Assembly: GCA_035489015.1 (NCBI GenBank)
Contig: DATHKR010000335.1
Span: 1 to 64,000, forward strand
Length of the DNA: 64,000 bases
From: DATFRY01 sp035489015
GTDB lineage: Bacteria > Myxococcota_A > Polyangia > Haliangiales > Haliangiaceae
Direction: 5' to 3'
Part shown: one piece after another, positions 1 to 9,094 of the stretch
How positions within the stretch are numbered: position 1 is the first letter of the stretch
Layout: each line of letters begins with the position of its first letter
Translations under genes and position numbers: made by a program
The notes under the pieces: generated by a model
The model's database searches: none
What the model saw: only the letters and a program-made list of their open reading frames with translations
What the model was told of the DNA's origin: nothing

Positions 1-435
1 GGCAAACTCTACGAGATTGACCGCAGCGCCGATGGCGACCTCGAACGTCTCGCCGAGCTTCGCGGCACGACCAGCAGCGCCGTGCTGGCCGAGCTGAAAG
101 CCTGGCTGCCGTCCCAGTTCGTGCTCAAGACCCTCTCCATCGGGAACGCTGCCGCGTACACCGAGGCGAACTGGACCCGACTGACCCGATTCGTTGGCGA
201 CGCGCGCATTCCGCTCGACAACAACGCGACCGAGCGCGCGATCCGCGGTCCGGTTGTCGGGCGCAAGAACCACTACGGCTCCAAGTCGCGCAACGGCACG
301 CTCGTCGCCGCCACCTTCTACAGTCTCGTCGAGACGGCGAAGCTGCATCGCGTCGACCCAGCGGCGTACCTTCAGGCGGCCGTGCTCGCCGCCGACCGTG
401 GCGAGGTGCTGCTGCCATGGGATCCACAGCCGTGA
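1..435 (+). mobile_element. IS66-type transposase, C-terminal part (cut by window edge)
   Basis: The frame is open from base 1 and ends at TGA 433-435, so only the last 144 residues are visible. The C-terminal hallmarks of IS66-family TnpC transposases are present: a KLYEID start of the segment, then the LDNNATERAIR motif, GRKNHYGS, and a TFYSLVETAKLH helix. The last motif region holds the final acidic residue of the DDE catalytic core in this family. TnpC is a cut-and-paste-type transposase normally encoded after two small accessory genes, which would lie to the left of this window. No frameshift is visible in this part. I could not identify the right inverted repeat of the element. Confidence 0.9.
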
Positions 436-824
436 AGCCCAGGTGGACCGGTCGCTGGCATCTTGTCGAGAGCGACCTCTGGGGTGACGACTCGATCGAT
501 CTCCTCGGGCAGGCCCATATCGAGTTCGGCCCCGACCGTCTGGGCTACCTGATGGTGGGTGCCCTGCAGGCAGACGTCGACTACCGCATCGCCGACCGCG
601 ACGGCCTCTCGATGGTCGAGTTCTCGTGGATCGGCGATGACGACGGCCATCCTGCCTCTGGGCGAGGATCGGCGCGGCTCCAGTCCGACGGGACCTTGCG
701 CATCCAGCTCCATATTCACCGCGGCGATGAAGCCGTCATGACCGGCGTGCCGACGGCGCGATCTCCGACAACCAGCTCGCCGAACACGTCCCCACGACGT
801 GGCGCTGGTCGCCGCCGCCGCTGA
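417..824 (+). CDS. Hypothetical protein overlapping the IS66 transposase end
   Basis: An ORF of 135 residues starting at ATG 417, inside the transposase 3' end; a GTG at 432 overlapping the transposase stop is an equally good start. The first ~105 residues look like a real small protein with a tryptophan- and acid-rich start (PRWTGRW, then a DLW and a DLLG motif) and a FSWIGDDDG motif. The last ~30 residues turn Arg/Ser/Pro-rich and look like non-coding read-through, so the 3' end may be frameshifted or decayed. The overlap suggests translational coupling to the transposase, as for a passenger gene. Function unknown. Confidence 0.5.
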   Translation: MGSTAVKPRWTGRWHLVESDLWGDDSIDLLGQAHIEFGPDRLGYLMVGALQADVDYRIADRDGLSMVEFSWIGDDDGHPASGRGSARLQSDGTLRIQLHIHRGDEAVMTGVPTARSPTTSSPNTSPRRGAGRRRR

Positions 825-1031
825 CGCGCCCGGCGCCTGACACAAGTGAGGCGGCACCTCAACACGGGGCACCGCGAGGACTTACACCAGACCGACGCTG
901 GTGACACCCAAGGGAAGGACCCGCGTCGATCGGTTTCGGCGGCCTCTCGCGCGGGAGGCGCGCCGGTTGCCGTGGTTTGCGCTTGCCAGCCGCGCCCCGT
1001 GCAAACGGCGCGCGCGCGCACGGGCGTGCGC
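825..1031. other. Non-coding spacer between IS66 remnant and operon end
   Basis: About 200 bases between two converging transcription units. I see no convincing gene, terminator hairpin or IS66 terminal repeat. It is probably the 3' untranslated end of the minus-strand operon plus the flank of the insertion sequence. Confidence 0.4.
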
Positions 1032-2423
1032 TCAGGTGCGCGCGCTCTTCTTCTTCTTGCCGCGCGCCCGATCGCCGGGTTCGTCGTCGGGGGCGGCGTG
1101 GACCGGCTGGCCGAAGAAGGTGGCGACCTGGGAGAGATCCTCCTCGAGCAGGTGGACCTGCTCGTCGCGGACCAGCGCCTTGACCTCGACGGTGTCGAGC
1201 CGGCGGTCGCCGCCCAGGCGCAACTCGTCGAGCAGGCGGATCCAGATCTTCACGAACAGCCGGCGGTGGCTGACCTCGAGCTGTTCCTCGGTCACCGTCT
1301 CGACCAGGCGGGCCAGGTTGCCGAGCAGCGCCGGCTCGTCCGGCTCCCAGCCGTAGGCCAGCCGCGCCACCCGGATGAGCCGCTTGCCGACCTCGTTCAG
1401 GAGGCCGACCGGCTCGAGGTCGAGCGCCTCCAGATCGATGAGCGGCGCCTTCGGGTTGTGGACCGACAGGTACTGGACCGGCCAGCCCAGCCGCTGCTGC
1501 AGCGCCGGATAGGCCGGCAGGACGTTCTGGGCGAACGCCGGCGTCACCGCGTAGAGCAGGAGCAGGCGGGGCAGCTCGGCGCGGCCGCACAGGTCGACCA
1601 GCTCGCGCAGGTGGTCGACCGTCTCGTTGTGCGCCTTGGACGGCTTGCCGTCGACGCTGAGCCGGCGCTCGGCCTCGTCGAGCAGCAGCACCGTGCCCTC
1701 GAAGCCGAGCCGCGACACCGCCTGCACCAGCGAGCGCAGCATGGCGAAGCCGTTCTCGTTGCTGGGCATCTCGTACAGCCCCTCGAGCTTGGCCTCGCCG
1801 GCCGGGATCGCTTCGCCGCGCAGCCACGCGGCCAGGCGGACCCGCTTGTCCTCGCCCTCGCCGTTGATCACCGAGCGCAGGAACTTCACCGCGGCGTCGC
1901 GAAACGAGTGGCGGGCGAGCGGGGCGCGGGCCAGCGACGCATCGACCCAGCGCATCGCCTCCTCGCGGCCGAGGTCCTCGACCACGGTCTCGGCCCGGTG
2001 GCGCAGGATGTCGTCGAGCCCGCGGGTCGAGTCGGAGTCCTCGTGATCGCGGGCCAGCTCCAGCTGCTGGGCGACCGCGCGGTACACGCCGAGCGGCTTG
2101 TTGAGCGGGCACTCCTTGGGCGAGATGGTGACGAACGCGGCCAGGAGATTTCGGCGCCAGGCCAGGTCGCGCACGCAGTAGAGGAAGTGGGTCTTGCCCG
2201 CGCCGTAGGTGCCCTGGACCAGCTTGAAGCTGGAGCCCTCGTCGACGCAGATGAGGTCGTGGATGTAGCTGCGGTCGAGGATGTGCAGGTACGACTCGTT
2301 GCCGACGTTCACGTGCGAGATGCCCAGCTCGGGCGGCGTGCCGTTCTCGCCCATCTGGGCGAGGATCTTGCGGGCCCGCCGGGGGGTGAGCTCTTCGGGT
2401 GGGCGAGGGAACAGATCGGTCAT
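1032..2423 (-). CDS. BrxD-like P-loop ATPase (DUF2791 / BREX ATP-binding domain)
   Basis: A 463-residue ATPase. A Walker A motif (GTYGAGKTH) lies near residues 68-76 and a Walker B-like LLLDEAE near residue 245. The N-terminal pattern (LTPRRARKIL, then an aromatic SFKLVQ before the P-loop) matches the DUF2791 family that includes BrxD of BREX phage-defence systems. The C-terminus is a Lys-rich KKKK tail. The start codon ATG 2421-2423 overlaps the stop of the upstream gene (ATGA), so the two are translationally coupled. No other BREX genes (pglX, pglZ, brxC, brxL) occur in the window, so a defence role is not supported by context. It sits at the end of the gsp operon. Family call is good; function unknown. 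Confidence 0.8.
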   Translation of the reverse strand: MTDLFPRPPEELTPRRARKILAQMGENGTPPELGISHVNVGNESYLHILDRSYIHDLICVDEGSSFKLVQGTYGAGKTHFLYCVRDLAWRRNLLAAFVTISPKECPLNKPLGVYRAVAQQLELARDHEDSDSTRGLDDILRHRAETVVEDLGREEAMRWVDASLARAPLARHSFRDAAVKFLRSVINGEGEDKRVRLAAWLRGEAIPAGEAKLEGLYEMPSNENGFAMLRSLVQAVSRLGFEGTVLLLDEAERRLSVDGKPSKAHNETVDHLRELVDLCGRAELPRLLLLYAVTPAFAQNVLPAYPALQQRLGWPVQYLSVHNPKAPLIDLEALDLEPVGLLNEVGKRLIRVARLAYGWEPDEPALLGNLARLVETVTEEQLEVSHRRLFVKIWIRLLDELRLGGDRRLDTVEVKALVRDEQVHLLEEDLSQVATFFGQPVHAAPDDEPGDRARGKKKKSART

Positions 2424-3043
2424 CGGGCCACCAGTCGGAAGGATCCATAGTACTGCCCGGCGCCCGACTCGTCTTCGATCCAGACGACCCGGCGCCGCTG
2501 GACCGGGGCCGCGCCGGTGGCGACGTCGAGGAGGACGCGCCGGCCGTCGTGCTGGAGCCGCCGTTCCCGCCGTAGCCGGGCGATATCCCATGCGAACTGT
2601 GCTCGCGAGTAGGTGCGGCGCCCCGCCGCGCGGCCGACCGCCGCGACCATCTCGGCCAGGACCACGCGGGTCCCGTCGGGCGCCCCGCCGTCGGCCAGGA
2701 CCTCGGCGTAGGCCCCGGCCAGGGCCGGAAGCAGCGCGTCCGGCGCCAGCGAGTCGCGGGCCAGGCGGTCGAGCGCGCGCCGCCAGGCGCTCATCACCTC
2801 CTCGGCGTCGCAGCCGGCGCGCGCGATCGTCTCGCGCGCGTAGCGGACCTGGGCGGTGCCGCGGCGGCGGTCGACCACCACGGTGGCGGGACCCAGCCGC
2901 CACTCCTCGGGGCTGTCGGCGACCAGGCGCGGCGCCACGCCGTGCTCGCCGGCCACGCGGCGCAGCTCGACCGGGAAGCGCACCGTCGACCGCGCGGCGC
3001 GGCGGACGCCCGACTCGTCCGGGCTGGATCTCGCGCGCGCCAC
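2420..3043 (-). CDS. Hypothetical partner of the DUF2791 ATPase
   Basis: About 207 residues using GTG 3041-3043, chosen because the frame further upstream runs antiparallel to low-complexity gspN sequence and is Arg-rich without coding character. The protein is rich in Arg and Ala with a basic motif (RTYSRAQFAWDIARLRRERR) that could be a helix-turn-helix or nucleic-acid-binding segment, and ends in a Trp/Tyr-containing strand-like segment. It follows gspN by 28 nt on the same strand and overlaps the ATPase start by 4 nt. I do not recognise the family. Most likely it works with the downstream ATPase. Confidence 0.65.
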   Translation of the reverse strand: MARARSSPDESGVRRAARSTVRFPVELRRVAGEHGVAPRLVADSPEEWRLGPATVVVDRRRGTAQVRYARETIARAGCDAEEVMSAWRRALDRLARDSLAPDALLPALAGAYAEVLADGGAPDGTRVVLAEMVAAVGRAAGRRTYSRAQFAWDIARLRRERRLQHDGRRVLLDVATGAAPVQRRRVVWIEDESGAGQYYGSFRLVAR

Positions 3044-3071
3044 GACCCGAGCATCACCCGGGCGCGGTCTC

Positions 3072-4646
3072 TCAGTCGACCGCGGGCCCGGCCTGATCGT
3101 TGATCTGGGGCGGTGGTGGCGGCGTCGGTGGGATGTCGTCCGACGGTGGTGGCTGCACCTCGCCCTCGCTGTTCGGCGGCGGGTTGGGCGGCATCGAGCC
3201 CTCGTCAGGTGGACGCTCGCCCTCCGGCGCGCTCCGCTGGATCTGGCCGCCCTGCACCTCGGGCGGCGGCTGCGCCGAGGCCGGGGCAACGCCGGCGTCG
3301 CGCGCCTGGCCGCCCTCGCCCATCGGCGGGCCGGACCCGCCCGGCTGCTGCTGCTGCATCTGGGCGTTCACCGCGGCCTGCGCGGCGGCCTGGGTCGCGG
3401 CGGTCTCGTCCGGCACCACCGACGGATCCACCGCGCCGCTCACGCCCGGCACCTGGGACGGATCGACCGGGGTGCCGCCCGGGGTCGGGGTGTCCACGTC
3501 GAGGCTGGGGCGGGCGCCGCCGATGCCGGGCCGCTCGCCCACGCGCTCGCCGCCGCCGTCCTCCTCGGTCGAGCCGCCCCCGCACTTGCGCCGCACGTCC
3601 CAGCGCAGCTCGGTCAGCCGGCCCTTGGTCGGGATGGCGAAGCTGCCGTCGGTCTGGCGGACCTTCTCGGACAGCGTGTACTCGATGTTGCCGAAGTCGG
3701 GGGCGCGCTTCTTGAGGTCGTCGGACAGCTTGAAGCGCATGCAGCCGGGGAAGAGCGTGTTGGCGAACGGGTCGCGGAACTCGATCTTGCCCTCGATCTT
3801 GAGCCAGCCGTCCTTCGACGTGGCGGCGAACGACTTGATGTCGCCCACCCCCTTGCTGATGTCGACCACCACCTCGGCCTCGCCGAGCGAGAGCCGCGGC
3901 ACCGTCACCCCCTGCGCCCCCCACGCCGCCGCCGCCGCGCTGGCCCGCCGCCGCCGCCCGGTCGGGCTCGCGCTCGGGGTCATGCTCATCTTGCTGACCC
4001 CGTCGCCGACGGTGCAGTCGGAGCAGTCGAGCGAGATGCGGCCCTCGGCGTTCTTCCACTTGCCGCCGGGCAGGCGCAGGTCGATCTCGGCGTCGAGCGA
4101 GCCGGCCATCGGCAGGCCGACCGCGGAGGCCACCCCCGGCACGTCGGCCAGCGCGAGCGCCTCGGTCTCGATGTGCGCCTCGACCAGCGAGGACGCGATC
4201 TCGAGATCGGCGGTGATCTCGCCGCCGCCCAGCTCGGCCTCGATGTCGAGGACCGCCTTCTTGCGCAGCGCCCCGATCAGCCCGAAATCCAGCCCGAGGT
4301 CGACCACCAGCTCGTCGATGACGATCTCGCTGGCCTTCTCGCCAGGCGCGGTCGTGCGCGAGCGCAGCCGCACGTCGTCGAACACCACCGTGCCGGGCAG
4401 GAAGCCCCCGCCGACATCGCCCACCGTCACGTCGTACCGGTCGCTGAGCGCGTCGATGAGGCGGCCCTTCAGTCGCTCGTACGGGAAGGTGAACTTGAGG
4501 GTGATCAGGAAGCTGGCGATGGCGAGGAGCCCGATGCCGGCCCAGCGGGCGACCTTGCGCTGCCGTCCGGACAGGTGGGTGAGCCGGTCGCGAACCGCCG
4601 ACAGCCCGCGCAGGCTGCTCAGCCTGCCGAGGTCGATGCGCGGCAT
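3072..4646 (-). CDS. gspN: Type II secretion system protein GspN
   Basis: A 524-residue protein with one N-terminal transmembrane helix (about residues 34-50), then a long periplasmic region related to AsmA/GspN (a FTFPYERLKGRLIDAL segment follows the helix, as in GspN). It is the distal gene of the gspC-N order and starts 2 nt after the gspM stop. GspN is an accessory inner-membrane component of the general secretory apparatus. The C-terminal ~150 residues are a Pro/Gly/Gln-rich low-complexity tail (PPPP and QQQQ runs) not expected in GspN of enterobacteria. A Cys pair lies near the middle (SLDCSDC). Confidence 0.85.
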   Translation of the reverse strand: MPRIDLGRLSSLRGLSAVRDRLTHLSGRQRKVARWAGIGLLAIASFLITLKFTFPYERLKGRLIDALSDRYDVTVGDVGGGFLPGTVVFDDVRLRSRTTAPGEKASEIVIDELVVDLGLDFGLIGALRKKAVLDIEAELGGGEITADLEIASSLVEAHIETEALALADVPGVASAVGLPMAGSLDAEIDLRLPGGKWKNAEGRISLDCSDCTVGDGVSKMSMTPSASPTGRRRRASAAAAAWGAQGVTVPRLSLGEAEVVVDISKGVGDIKSFAATSKDGWLKIEGKIEFRDPFANTLFPGCMRFKLSDDLKKRAPDFGNIEYTLSEKVRQTDGSFAIPTKGRLTELRWDVRRKCGGGSTEEDGGGERVGERPGIGGARPSLDVDTPTPGGTPVDPSQVPGVSGAVDPSVVPDETAATQAAAQAAVNAQMQQQQPGGSGPPMGEGGQARDAGVAPASAQPPPEVQGGQIQRSAPEGERPPDEGSMPPNPPPNSEGEVQPPPSDDIPPTPPPPPQINDQAGPAVD

Positions 4647-4648
4647 CC

Positions 4649-5269
4649 TCACTGGGTCGCTCCTGCCTGGGTGCGCGGGGTGGTGGCTGCCCCCGTGCCC
4701 GGCTTGGTGGCACCCGGCGCCGCCGCGCCCGGCTTCTTCTTGTAGTAGGTGGCCACCGAGAAGTCGACGTCGAGCTTCTCCGGGTCGCGGAACGACTTCT
4801 TCACGTGCAGCTCGGTGACCGCGACGACCTGGTTCTGGGTCTCCACGCGCTCGAGCAGGTCCTTCAGCTGGGCGATGGTGAGCTCCTTCAGCGACACCTT
4901 GATCGATACCTCGGTATTGACGCCCTTCACCGTCTCCTTGGGCGCCGGGTAGGTCGGGCTCTCCAGGCCGACGTCCTTGATGATCGGGTCGAGGTAGGTG
5001 TCGAGCGCGATCGCCGCGTCCGGGATGGTCACGGCCGGCTTGTGCGCCACCTGGGAGGCCTGGGTCTGGCGCTGGCGGTCGAGCGCGGCCAGGGCGTTGC
5101 GCGCGTCCTGGTTCTTGCCCTCGATCGCGCGCAGACCGCCGCGGATCGTCATCCCGACCCAGGCGATCACGCACACGATCGCCGTGGCGACCAGCGCCGC
5201 GAGCAGCCGGCGCTCGCGCGGCGCCTTGCCCTCCCACCAGTCCTTCGCTCGTTCCACCGCGGCCGGCAT
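4649..5269 (-). CDS. gspM: Type II secretion system protein GspM
   Basis: A 206-residue bitopic inner-membrane protein: short cytoplasmic N-terminus with a Trp pair, one transmembrane helix near residues 22-42 (LLAALVATAIVCVIAWVG), a coiled-coil-like stretch (DARNALAALDRQRQT), then a ferredoxin-like periplasmic domain. Its length and position between gspL and gspN fit GspM, which binds GspL in the inner-membrane platform. The C-terminus is an Ala/Pro/Thr-rich tail after residue ~180. Called from architecture and synteny; sequence conservation in this family is low. Confidence 0.82.
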   Translation of the reverse strand: MPAAVERAKDWWEGKAPRERRLLAALVATAIVCVIAWVGMTIRGGLRAIEGKNQDARNALAALDRQRQTQASQVAHKPAVTIPDAAIALDTYLDPIIKDVGLESPTYPAPKETVKGVNTEVSIKVSLKELTIAQLKDLLERVETQNQVVAVTELHVKKSFRDPEKLDVDFSVATYYKKKPGAAAPGATKPGTGAATTPRTQAGATQ

Positions 5270-5276
5270 GGCTCTC

Positions 5277-7049
5277 CTACAGACAGCTCGTCTTGATGGT
5301 GAGGGTGAAGTTGCGGGTCCCGTCCGGCCCGGGCTGGCTCTCCGGGGTCGGGAAGTCGGCGAAGCAGCTCGGCTTGGCCGGCGACTCCGACTTCTTGAGC
5401 GCCTCCTCGAGCAGCTTGATCCCCTGCAGCGCGTCGCGCGCGTCGGTCGTGCCGGACACCGCCCGCACCGTGATCTTGGCCGGCTTGATGTCGAGGTCCT
5501 GGATGTCGATCTTGATCTGGTCCTTGCCCGGCATCGCGGCGTTGAGGGCCAGGAGCAGGTCGTAGGCGGTCATCTTCGGCATCGGGTTCTCGCCGTCGCC
5601 GCTCTGCGGCGAGACCCGGCCGAGCACCTCGTCGGCGGTGAGCGGCTTGCCGAACACCTCGGCCGACTCGAGCGCGAGCCGCTTGTCGAGCGCCGCCTCC
5701 GACTTGCGCAGCTTGTAGAGGTCGGCGTACGCGGAGATCGCCGCGAACCCGATCACCACGATGACCGCGGCGGCCAGCGGCACCGCCTTGGCCCGCAGGA
5801 ACGACAGGTCGGCCTTGAACGAGATCTCTCCCTGGCGGAGATCGAAGGTCGGGCGGCCGCCTGCCCCTTCCATCGCGATGGCGGCGGCCAGGAACGCGGC
5901 GTCGGCCCGCGAGCCCTGCCCGGCCAGGCGGGAGCCGAGGATCGCCTGGTCCTCCTCCGGACCGAGCAGGTTGACCTGCATCTGCAGCTGCTCGCACAGG
6001 TACGAGGCCAGCCCGCGCAGGCGCGAGCCGCCGCCGACCAGGAGCACGCGCTCGGCGGTGGCGCCGGTCTTGGCCCGGCAGGCGAGCAAGGACTGGCGCA
6101 GGTCGCGGACCAGCGGGGCCAGCTCCGGGACCAGCGCCTCGTGGATGCGCGACCAGGCCTCGCTCTGGGCCGGCTCGAGCGACGACGCGATGAAGCCGTC
6201 CTGGTGCTTGGCCGCCTCGGCCTGCTCCCACGACAGCCGCCACACCCGGGCGATCGAGTCGGTCAGCTGCCGCCCGCCGCGCGCGATCGTGCGCGCGTAG
6301 ACCGCCCGCCCGCCGACCACCACGCAGACGTCGGTTCGCTCGTGGCCGATGTCGACCACCGCGACCGGGCCGCCCGGGTCGACCGCGGCCTGCCCGGGCG
6401 CGGCGGTGGCGGCGTGGGCGATCCGCTCGATCAGGCGCGGATAGGAAGCCGGCGCCGCCATCACCGCGCGCGGCTCGATTCCCTCGCGGTCGAGCTGCTC
6501 GAGCAGCTCGCGCACCCGCGAGGTCGGCGCCGCGCACGAGAGCACCCGCATCCCCTCGGTCGGCGGGGCCAGCGGACCCGCGACCAGCGCCGGCGAGATC
6601 GGCAGCGCGGCGAAGCTGGGCTCCGCGCCTTCGACCACCGCGGGCGCGCCCGGCACCGGCCGCCGACCCAGGTCGCGCGGCAGCGGCTCGAACGCGTAGA
6701 CCATGTCCTCGAGGTCGATCGGCAGGACCGACTCCAGCTCGGCCCCGACCGCCTTGGCCAGCTCGGGCCGGCGCAGGCTCTTGAACGCGAACTCGAGCAC
6801 GTGCAGGAACACCCGATCGCCCGACAGCGCCGCGTACGGGCTGTCCTGATCGAGCCGCTCCTCGCGCACGATCTCGCCCAGCACCCGCGCCGCGCGCACG
6901 TCGTGTGGCTCGTTGTCCTCGCCAGGCGGCGGCACCCGGCGCTCGAAGACGTCGACCATCGCGGCGCTGCGGAAGCCGGGGCTGACCACCGCCACCTTGA
7001 CGCTGTAGGCACCCAGATCGATGCCGAGGATCCGGCTCAAAGCGACCAC
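5277..7049 (-). CDS. gspL: Type II secretion system protein GspL (PilM-like actin fold)
   Basis: A 590-residue protein. The N-terminus carries the PilM/GspL actin-like nucleotide-fold signature (ILGIDLGAYSVKVAVV, and further on VAVVDIGHERTDVCVV and LLVGGGSRLRGL). A single transmembrane helix (about residues 425-445, PLAAAVIVVIGFAAISAYA) precedes a PilN-like periplasmic domain. It is longer than the ~400 residues of classical GspL and looks like a full PilM domain joined to a PilN-like half. GspL links the GspE ATPase to the inner-membrane platform. The start is GTG 7047-7049 behind a GGGAAG-type ribosome-binding site. Confidence 0.88.
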   Translation of the reverse strand: MVALSRILGIDLGAYSVKVAVVSPGFRSAAMVDVFERRVPPPGEDNEPHDVRAARVLGEIVREERLDQDSPYAALSGDRVFLHVLEFAFKSLRRPELAKAVGAELESVLPIDLEDMVYAFEPLPRDLGRRPVPGAPAVVEGAEPSFAALPISPALVAGPLAPPTEGMRVLSCAAPTSRVRELLEQLDREGIEPRAVMAAPASYPRLIERIAHAATAAPGQAAVDPGGPVAVVDIGHERTDVCVVVGGRAVYARTIARGGRQLTDSIARVWRLSWEQAEAAKHQDGFIASSLEPAQSEAWSRIHEALVPELAPLVRDLRQSLLACRAKTGATAERVLLVGGGSRLRGLASYLCEQLQMQVNLLGPEEDQAILGSRLAGQGSRADAAFLAAAIAMEGAGGRPTFDLRQGEISFKADLSFLRAKAVPLAAAVIVVIGFAAISAYADLYKLRKSEAALDKRLALESAEVFGKPLTADEVLGRVSPQSGDGENPMPKMTAYDLLLALNAAMPGKDQIKIDIQDLDIKPAKITVRAVSGTTDARDALQGIKLLEEALKKSESPAKPSCFADFPTPESQPGPDGTRNFTLTIKTSCL

Positions 7050-7077
7050 CCTTCCCTTCTGGCCTGCGCGGCGCGCA

Positions 7078-8364
7078 CTACTCTTCCCGCCAGTAGACCC
7101 ACGCGCCCTTGTTGTAGGACGGGTCGCGCATGTTCTGGTTCTGCGTCTTGGTGTCCCACACCGCCGTCAACCGCTTGTGGTACTCGAGCCCGTTGCCCTC
7201 GACCCCGCGCGGCACGGTGGCCACGACCTCGATCCGGTAGGTCCGGCGCGGACCGGAGCTGGCCACCTTGGACAGCTTGGTCTGGTCGAGCTCGAGCCCG
7301 TCGATCTGGGTCTGCCCGCCCAGCGCGGGCGGCGGGGTCACGGTCTGGCCGCCGGCGCCCGCCGCCGCGAACATGTCGCCGATCGCGCCCGTCGGGTTCT
7401 TGACGAACTCGGCGAAGTCCGAGGTCTTGTCGAACACGACCCCGAGGTTGCGCGCGTCGATGACCGCGCGGGCCAGGGCCCACACCTTGATCGGATCGCG
7501 CAGGATCGGATCGTTCGGGTCCTTGGCGGCCAGGAAGAAGATCGCGGCGATGAGCTTGGGGTCCTCGACCGCCCCGATGTTGACGGTGCAGTTGCCGTAC
7601 ACGGTGAACTGGTCGCCGAACAGGGTCCAGAACCGGTCGTCCACGCCGCGGACCAGCTTGAGCTCGCCGACCGTGTCGATGTAGTTGTTCTTCGGCTTGT
7701 ACCGCTCCGGCAGCGTCTCGTAGCCGTAGTCCTCCATCGCGCCGGTCGAGCCGTACATCGCGTTGCCGCGGTCGATGTAGTCCATGAACGCCTGGGCCTG
7801 GGTGGCGCGATCGCGCCGCCAGCCCTCGGCGTCCGGGTTCTCGAAGATCGGGTTGAACGCGTCGAAGTAGAACAGGCCCTCGAGCTGGGCCTTGAGCGCC
7901 GCCTGGGTCTCCGCGCCGCCGTTGGCGCAGTTCATGTTGATCTTGCCGTCGTCGGTCGAGATCTGGACGTCGAAGGTGCCGACCGACACGCCCAGCCCCT
8001 TGATCGCGTCGCCGCGGAAGCCGCCCAGGAGCTGGGCCATGGCGTCCACCTCCTCGCGCCCGCCCCCGAACGCGCCCATGAACATCCCGGCGTAGTCGGC
8101 GATCTGGAAGTCGCCCAGCTGCTGGCGGTACTTGTCGACCAGGTCGGTCTGCAGCTTGATGATGAGCTGGGCCAGGTTGGCGCCGGAGCGGGCCAGGAAC
8201 TCGGTCTGCATGTCGTCGCGCGCGTTGGCCGCGGCGTTGGCGTCGATGGTCGCGTCGGTGGAGAACTCGGCGACCGTCACGCCGAGGATGGCGAGCGCGC
8301 AGAGGACCGCCACCAGGGCGACGCCCTCCTGCCTGCGAGTCCTCCGGGTGCGTGGTTTCTTCAT
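7078..8364 (-). CDS. gspK: Type II secretion system minor pseudopilin GspK
   Basis: A 428-residue protein with a basic N-terminus and a prepilin-like segment (EGVALVAVLCALAILGVTVAEF) followed by a large globular domain, as in GspK, the tip pseudopilin. The residue before the cleavage Gly differs from other pseudopilins and the usual mature +5 Glu is absent, which is the accepted GspK pattern. The segment SGANLAQLI and the C-terminal KRLTAVWDT strand are GspK-like. It lies between gspJ and gspL on the same strand. It should cap the pseudopilus with GspI and GspJ. Confidence 0.88.
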   Translation of the reverse strand: MKKPRTRRTRRQEGVALVAVLCALAILGVTVAEFSTDATIDANAAANARDDMQTEFLARSGANLAQLIIKLQTDLVDKYRQQLGDFQIADYAGMFMGAFGGGREEVDAMAQLLGGFRGDAIKGLGVSVGTFDVQISTDDGKINMNCANGGAETQAALKAQLEGLFYFDAFNPIFENPDAEGWRRDRATQAQAFMDYIDRGNAMYGSTGAMEDYGYETLPERYKPKNNYIDTVGELKLVRGVDDRFWTLFGDQFTVYGNCTVNIGAVEDPKLIAAIFFLAAKDPNDPILRDPIKVWALARAVIDARNLGVVFDKTSDFAEFVKNPTGAIGDMFAAAGAGGQTVTPPPALGGQTQIDGLELDQTKLSKVASSGPRRTYRIEVVATVPRGVEGNGLEYHKRLTAVWDTKTQNQNMRDPSYNKGAWVYWREE

Positions 8365-8377
8365 GTGCGCCGCCTGT

Positions 8378-9094
8378 TCAGTTGGTGAAGAACTTCAGCT
8401 CCTCCTGGAGCATCAGCCGGGCCTCGGTCTGGTACTTGACCGTGTCGCTGCCCTCGCCGGCGGTCTTGAGCTCGATGAGGATGCGGACCCGGGTGGGCAA
8501 GCGGCCGCGCTCGCCGTCGGCCTGGGTCGAGTCCCAGTCCTCCATCCACTCCTTGGCCCGCCAGTCCCAGTACTCGAACTTGACCTTCTCGATGTCGCTC
8601 AGCAGCACGTCCAGCTCGGCGCGCTCCTCCCGGCTCGGCTCGTTCGACGGGCGCCGCTGCTCGCGGCGGACCAGGTTGACCGTGCTGGGCTTGTCCGGGT
8701 CCGCCTCGGCCGAGTAGGTGATGACGGTCTGCTCGGACTCGTTGGCGTCGGCCCACAGCACGCGGTGCGCCATGGTCGAGAAGCGCAGCTCGTCGACGTC
8801 GCCGTTCGGCTTGCCGACGAACAGGGTGCGGCGCTCGGTCATGTTCTGGTCCTCGTTGCTGGACAGGTAGGCCGACGAGAGATCGCGGACCATGACCGCG
8901 GTGGCGACCCGCAGCTCGTGGTCGCGGTCCTGGCGCTCGGCCAGGTTCTTGCGGGCGAACACGGTCCCGCTGATCACCGACCAGGCCACCATCATCATGA
9001 AGGCGAGGATCGCGATGGCGAGGACCAGCTCGACCAGGGTGAATCCAGCCTGGCCGGCGCCGGCTGAGCGCGTGGCTCGGTCGCGGGGGCTCAT
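8378..9094 (-). CDS. gspJ: Type II secretion system minor pseudopilin GspJ
   Basis: A 238-residue pseudopilin with the type IV prepilin cleavage motif (G / FTLVELVLAIAIL) after a 17-residue leader. The body has GspJ features: RDLSSAYLS after the stalk helix, and a C-terminal RVRILIELKT strand. Its ATG overlaps the gspI stop by ATGA. GspJ forms the pseudopilus tip complex with GspI and GspK, and is processed by prepilin peptidase GspO, which is not encoded in this window. Confidence 0.92.
   Translation of the reverse strand: MSPRDRATRSAGAGQAGFTLVELVLAIAILAFMMMVAWSVISGTVFARKNLAERQDRDHELRVATAVMVRDLSSAYLSSNEDQNMTERRTLFVGKPNGDVDELRFSTMAHRVLWADANESEQTVITYSAEADPDKPSTVNLVRREQRRPSNEPSREERAELDVLLSDIEKVKFEYWDWRAKEWMEDWDSTQADGERGRLPTRVRILIELKTAGEGSDTVKYQTEARLMLQEELKFFTN

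Noticed and set aside
1032..2423. A BREX defence island
   Set aside because: Only the BrxD-like ATPase is present; no methylase, PglZ, BrxC or BrxL gene occurs in the window.
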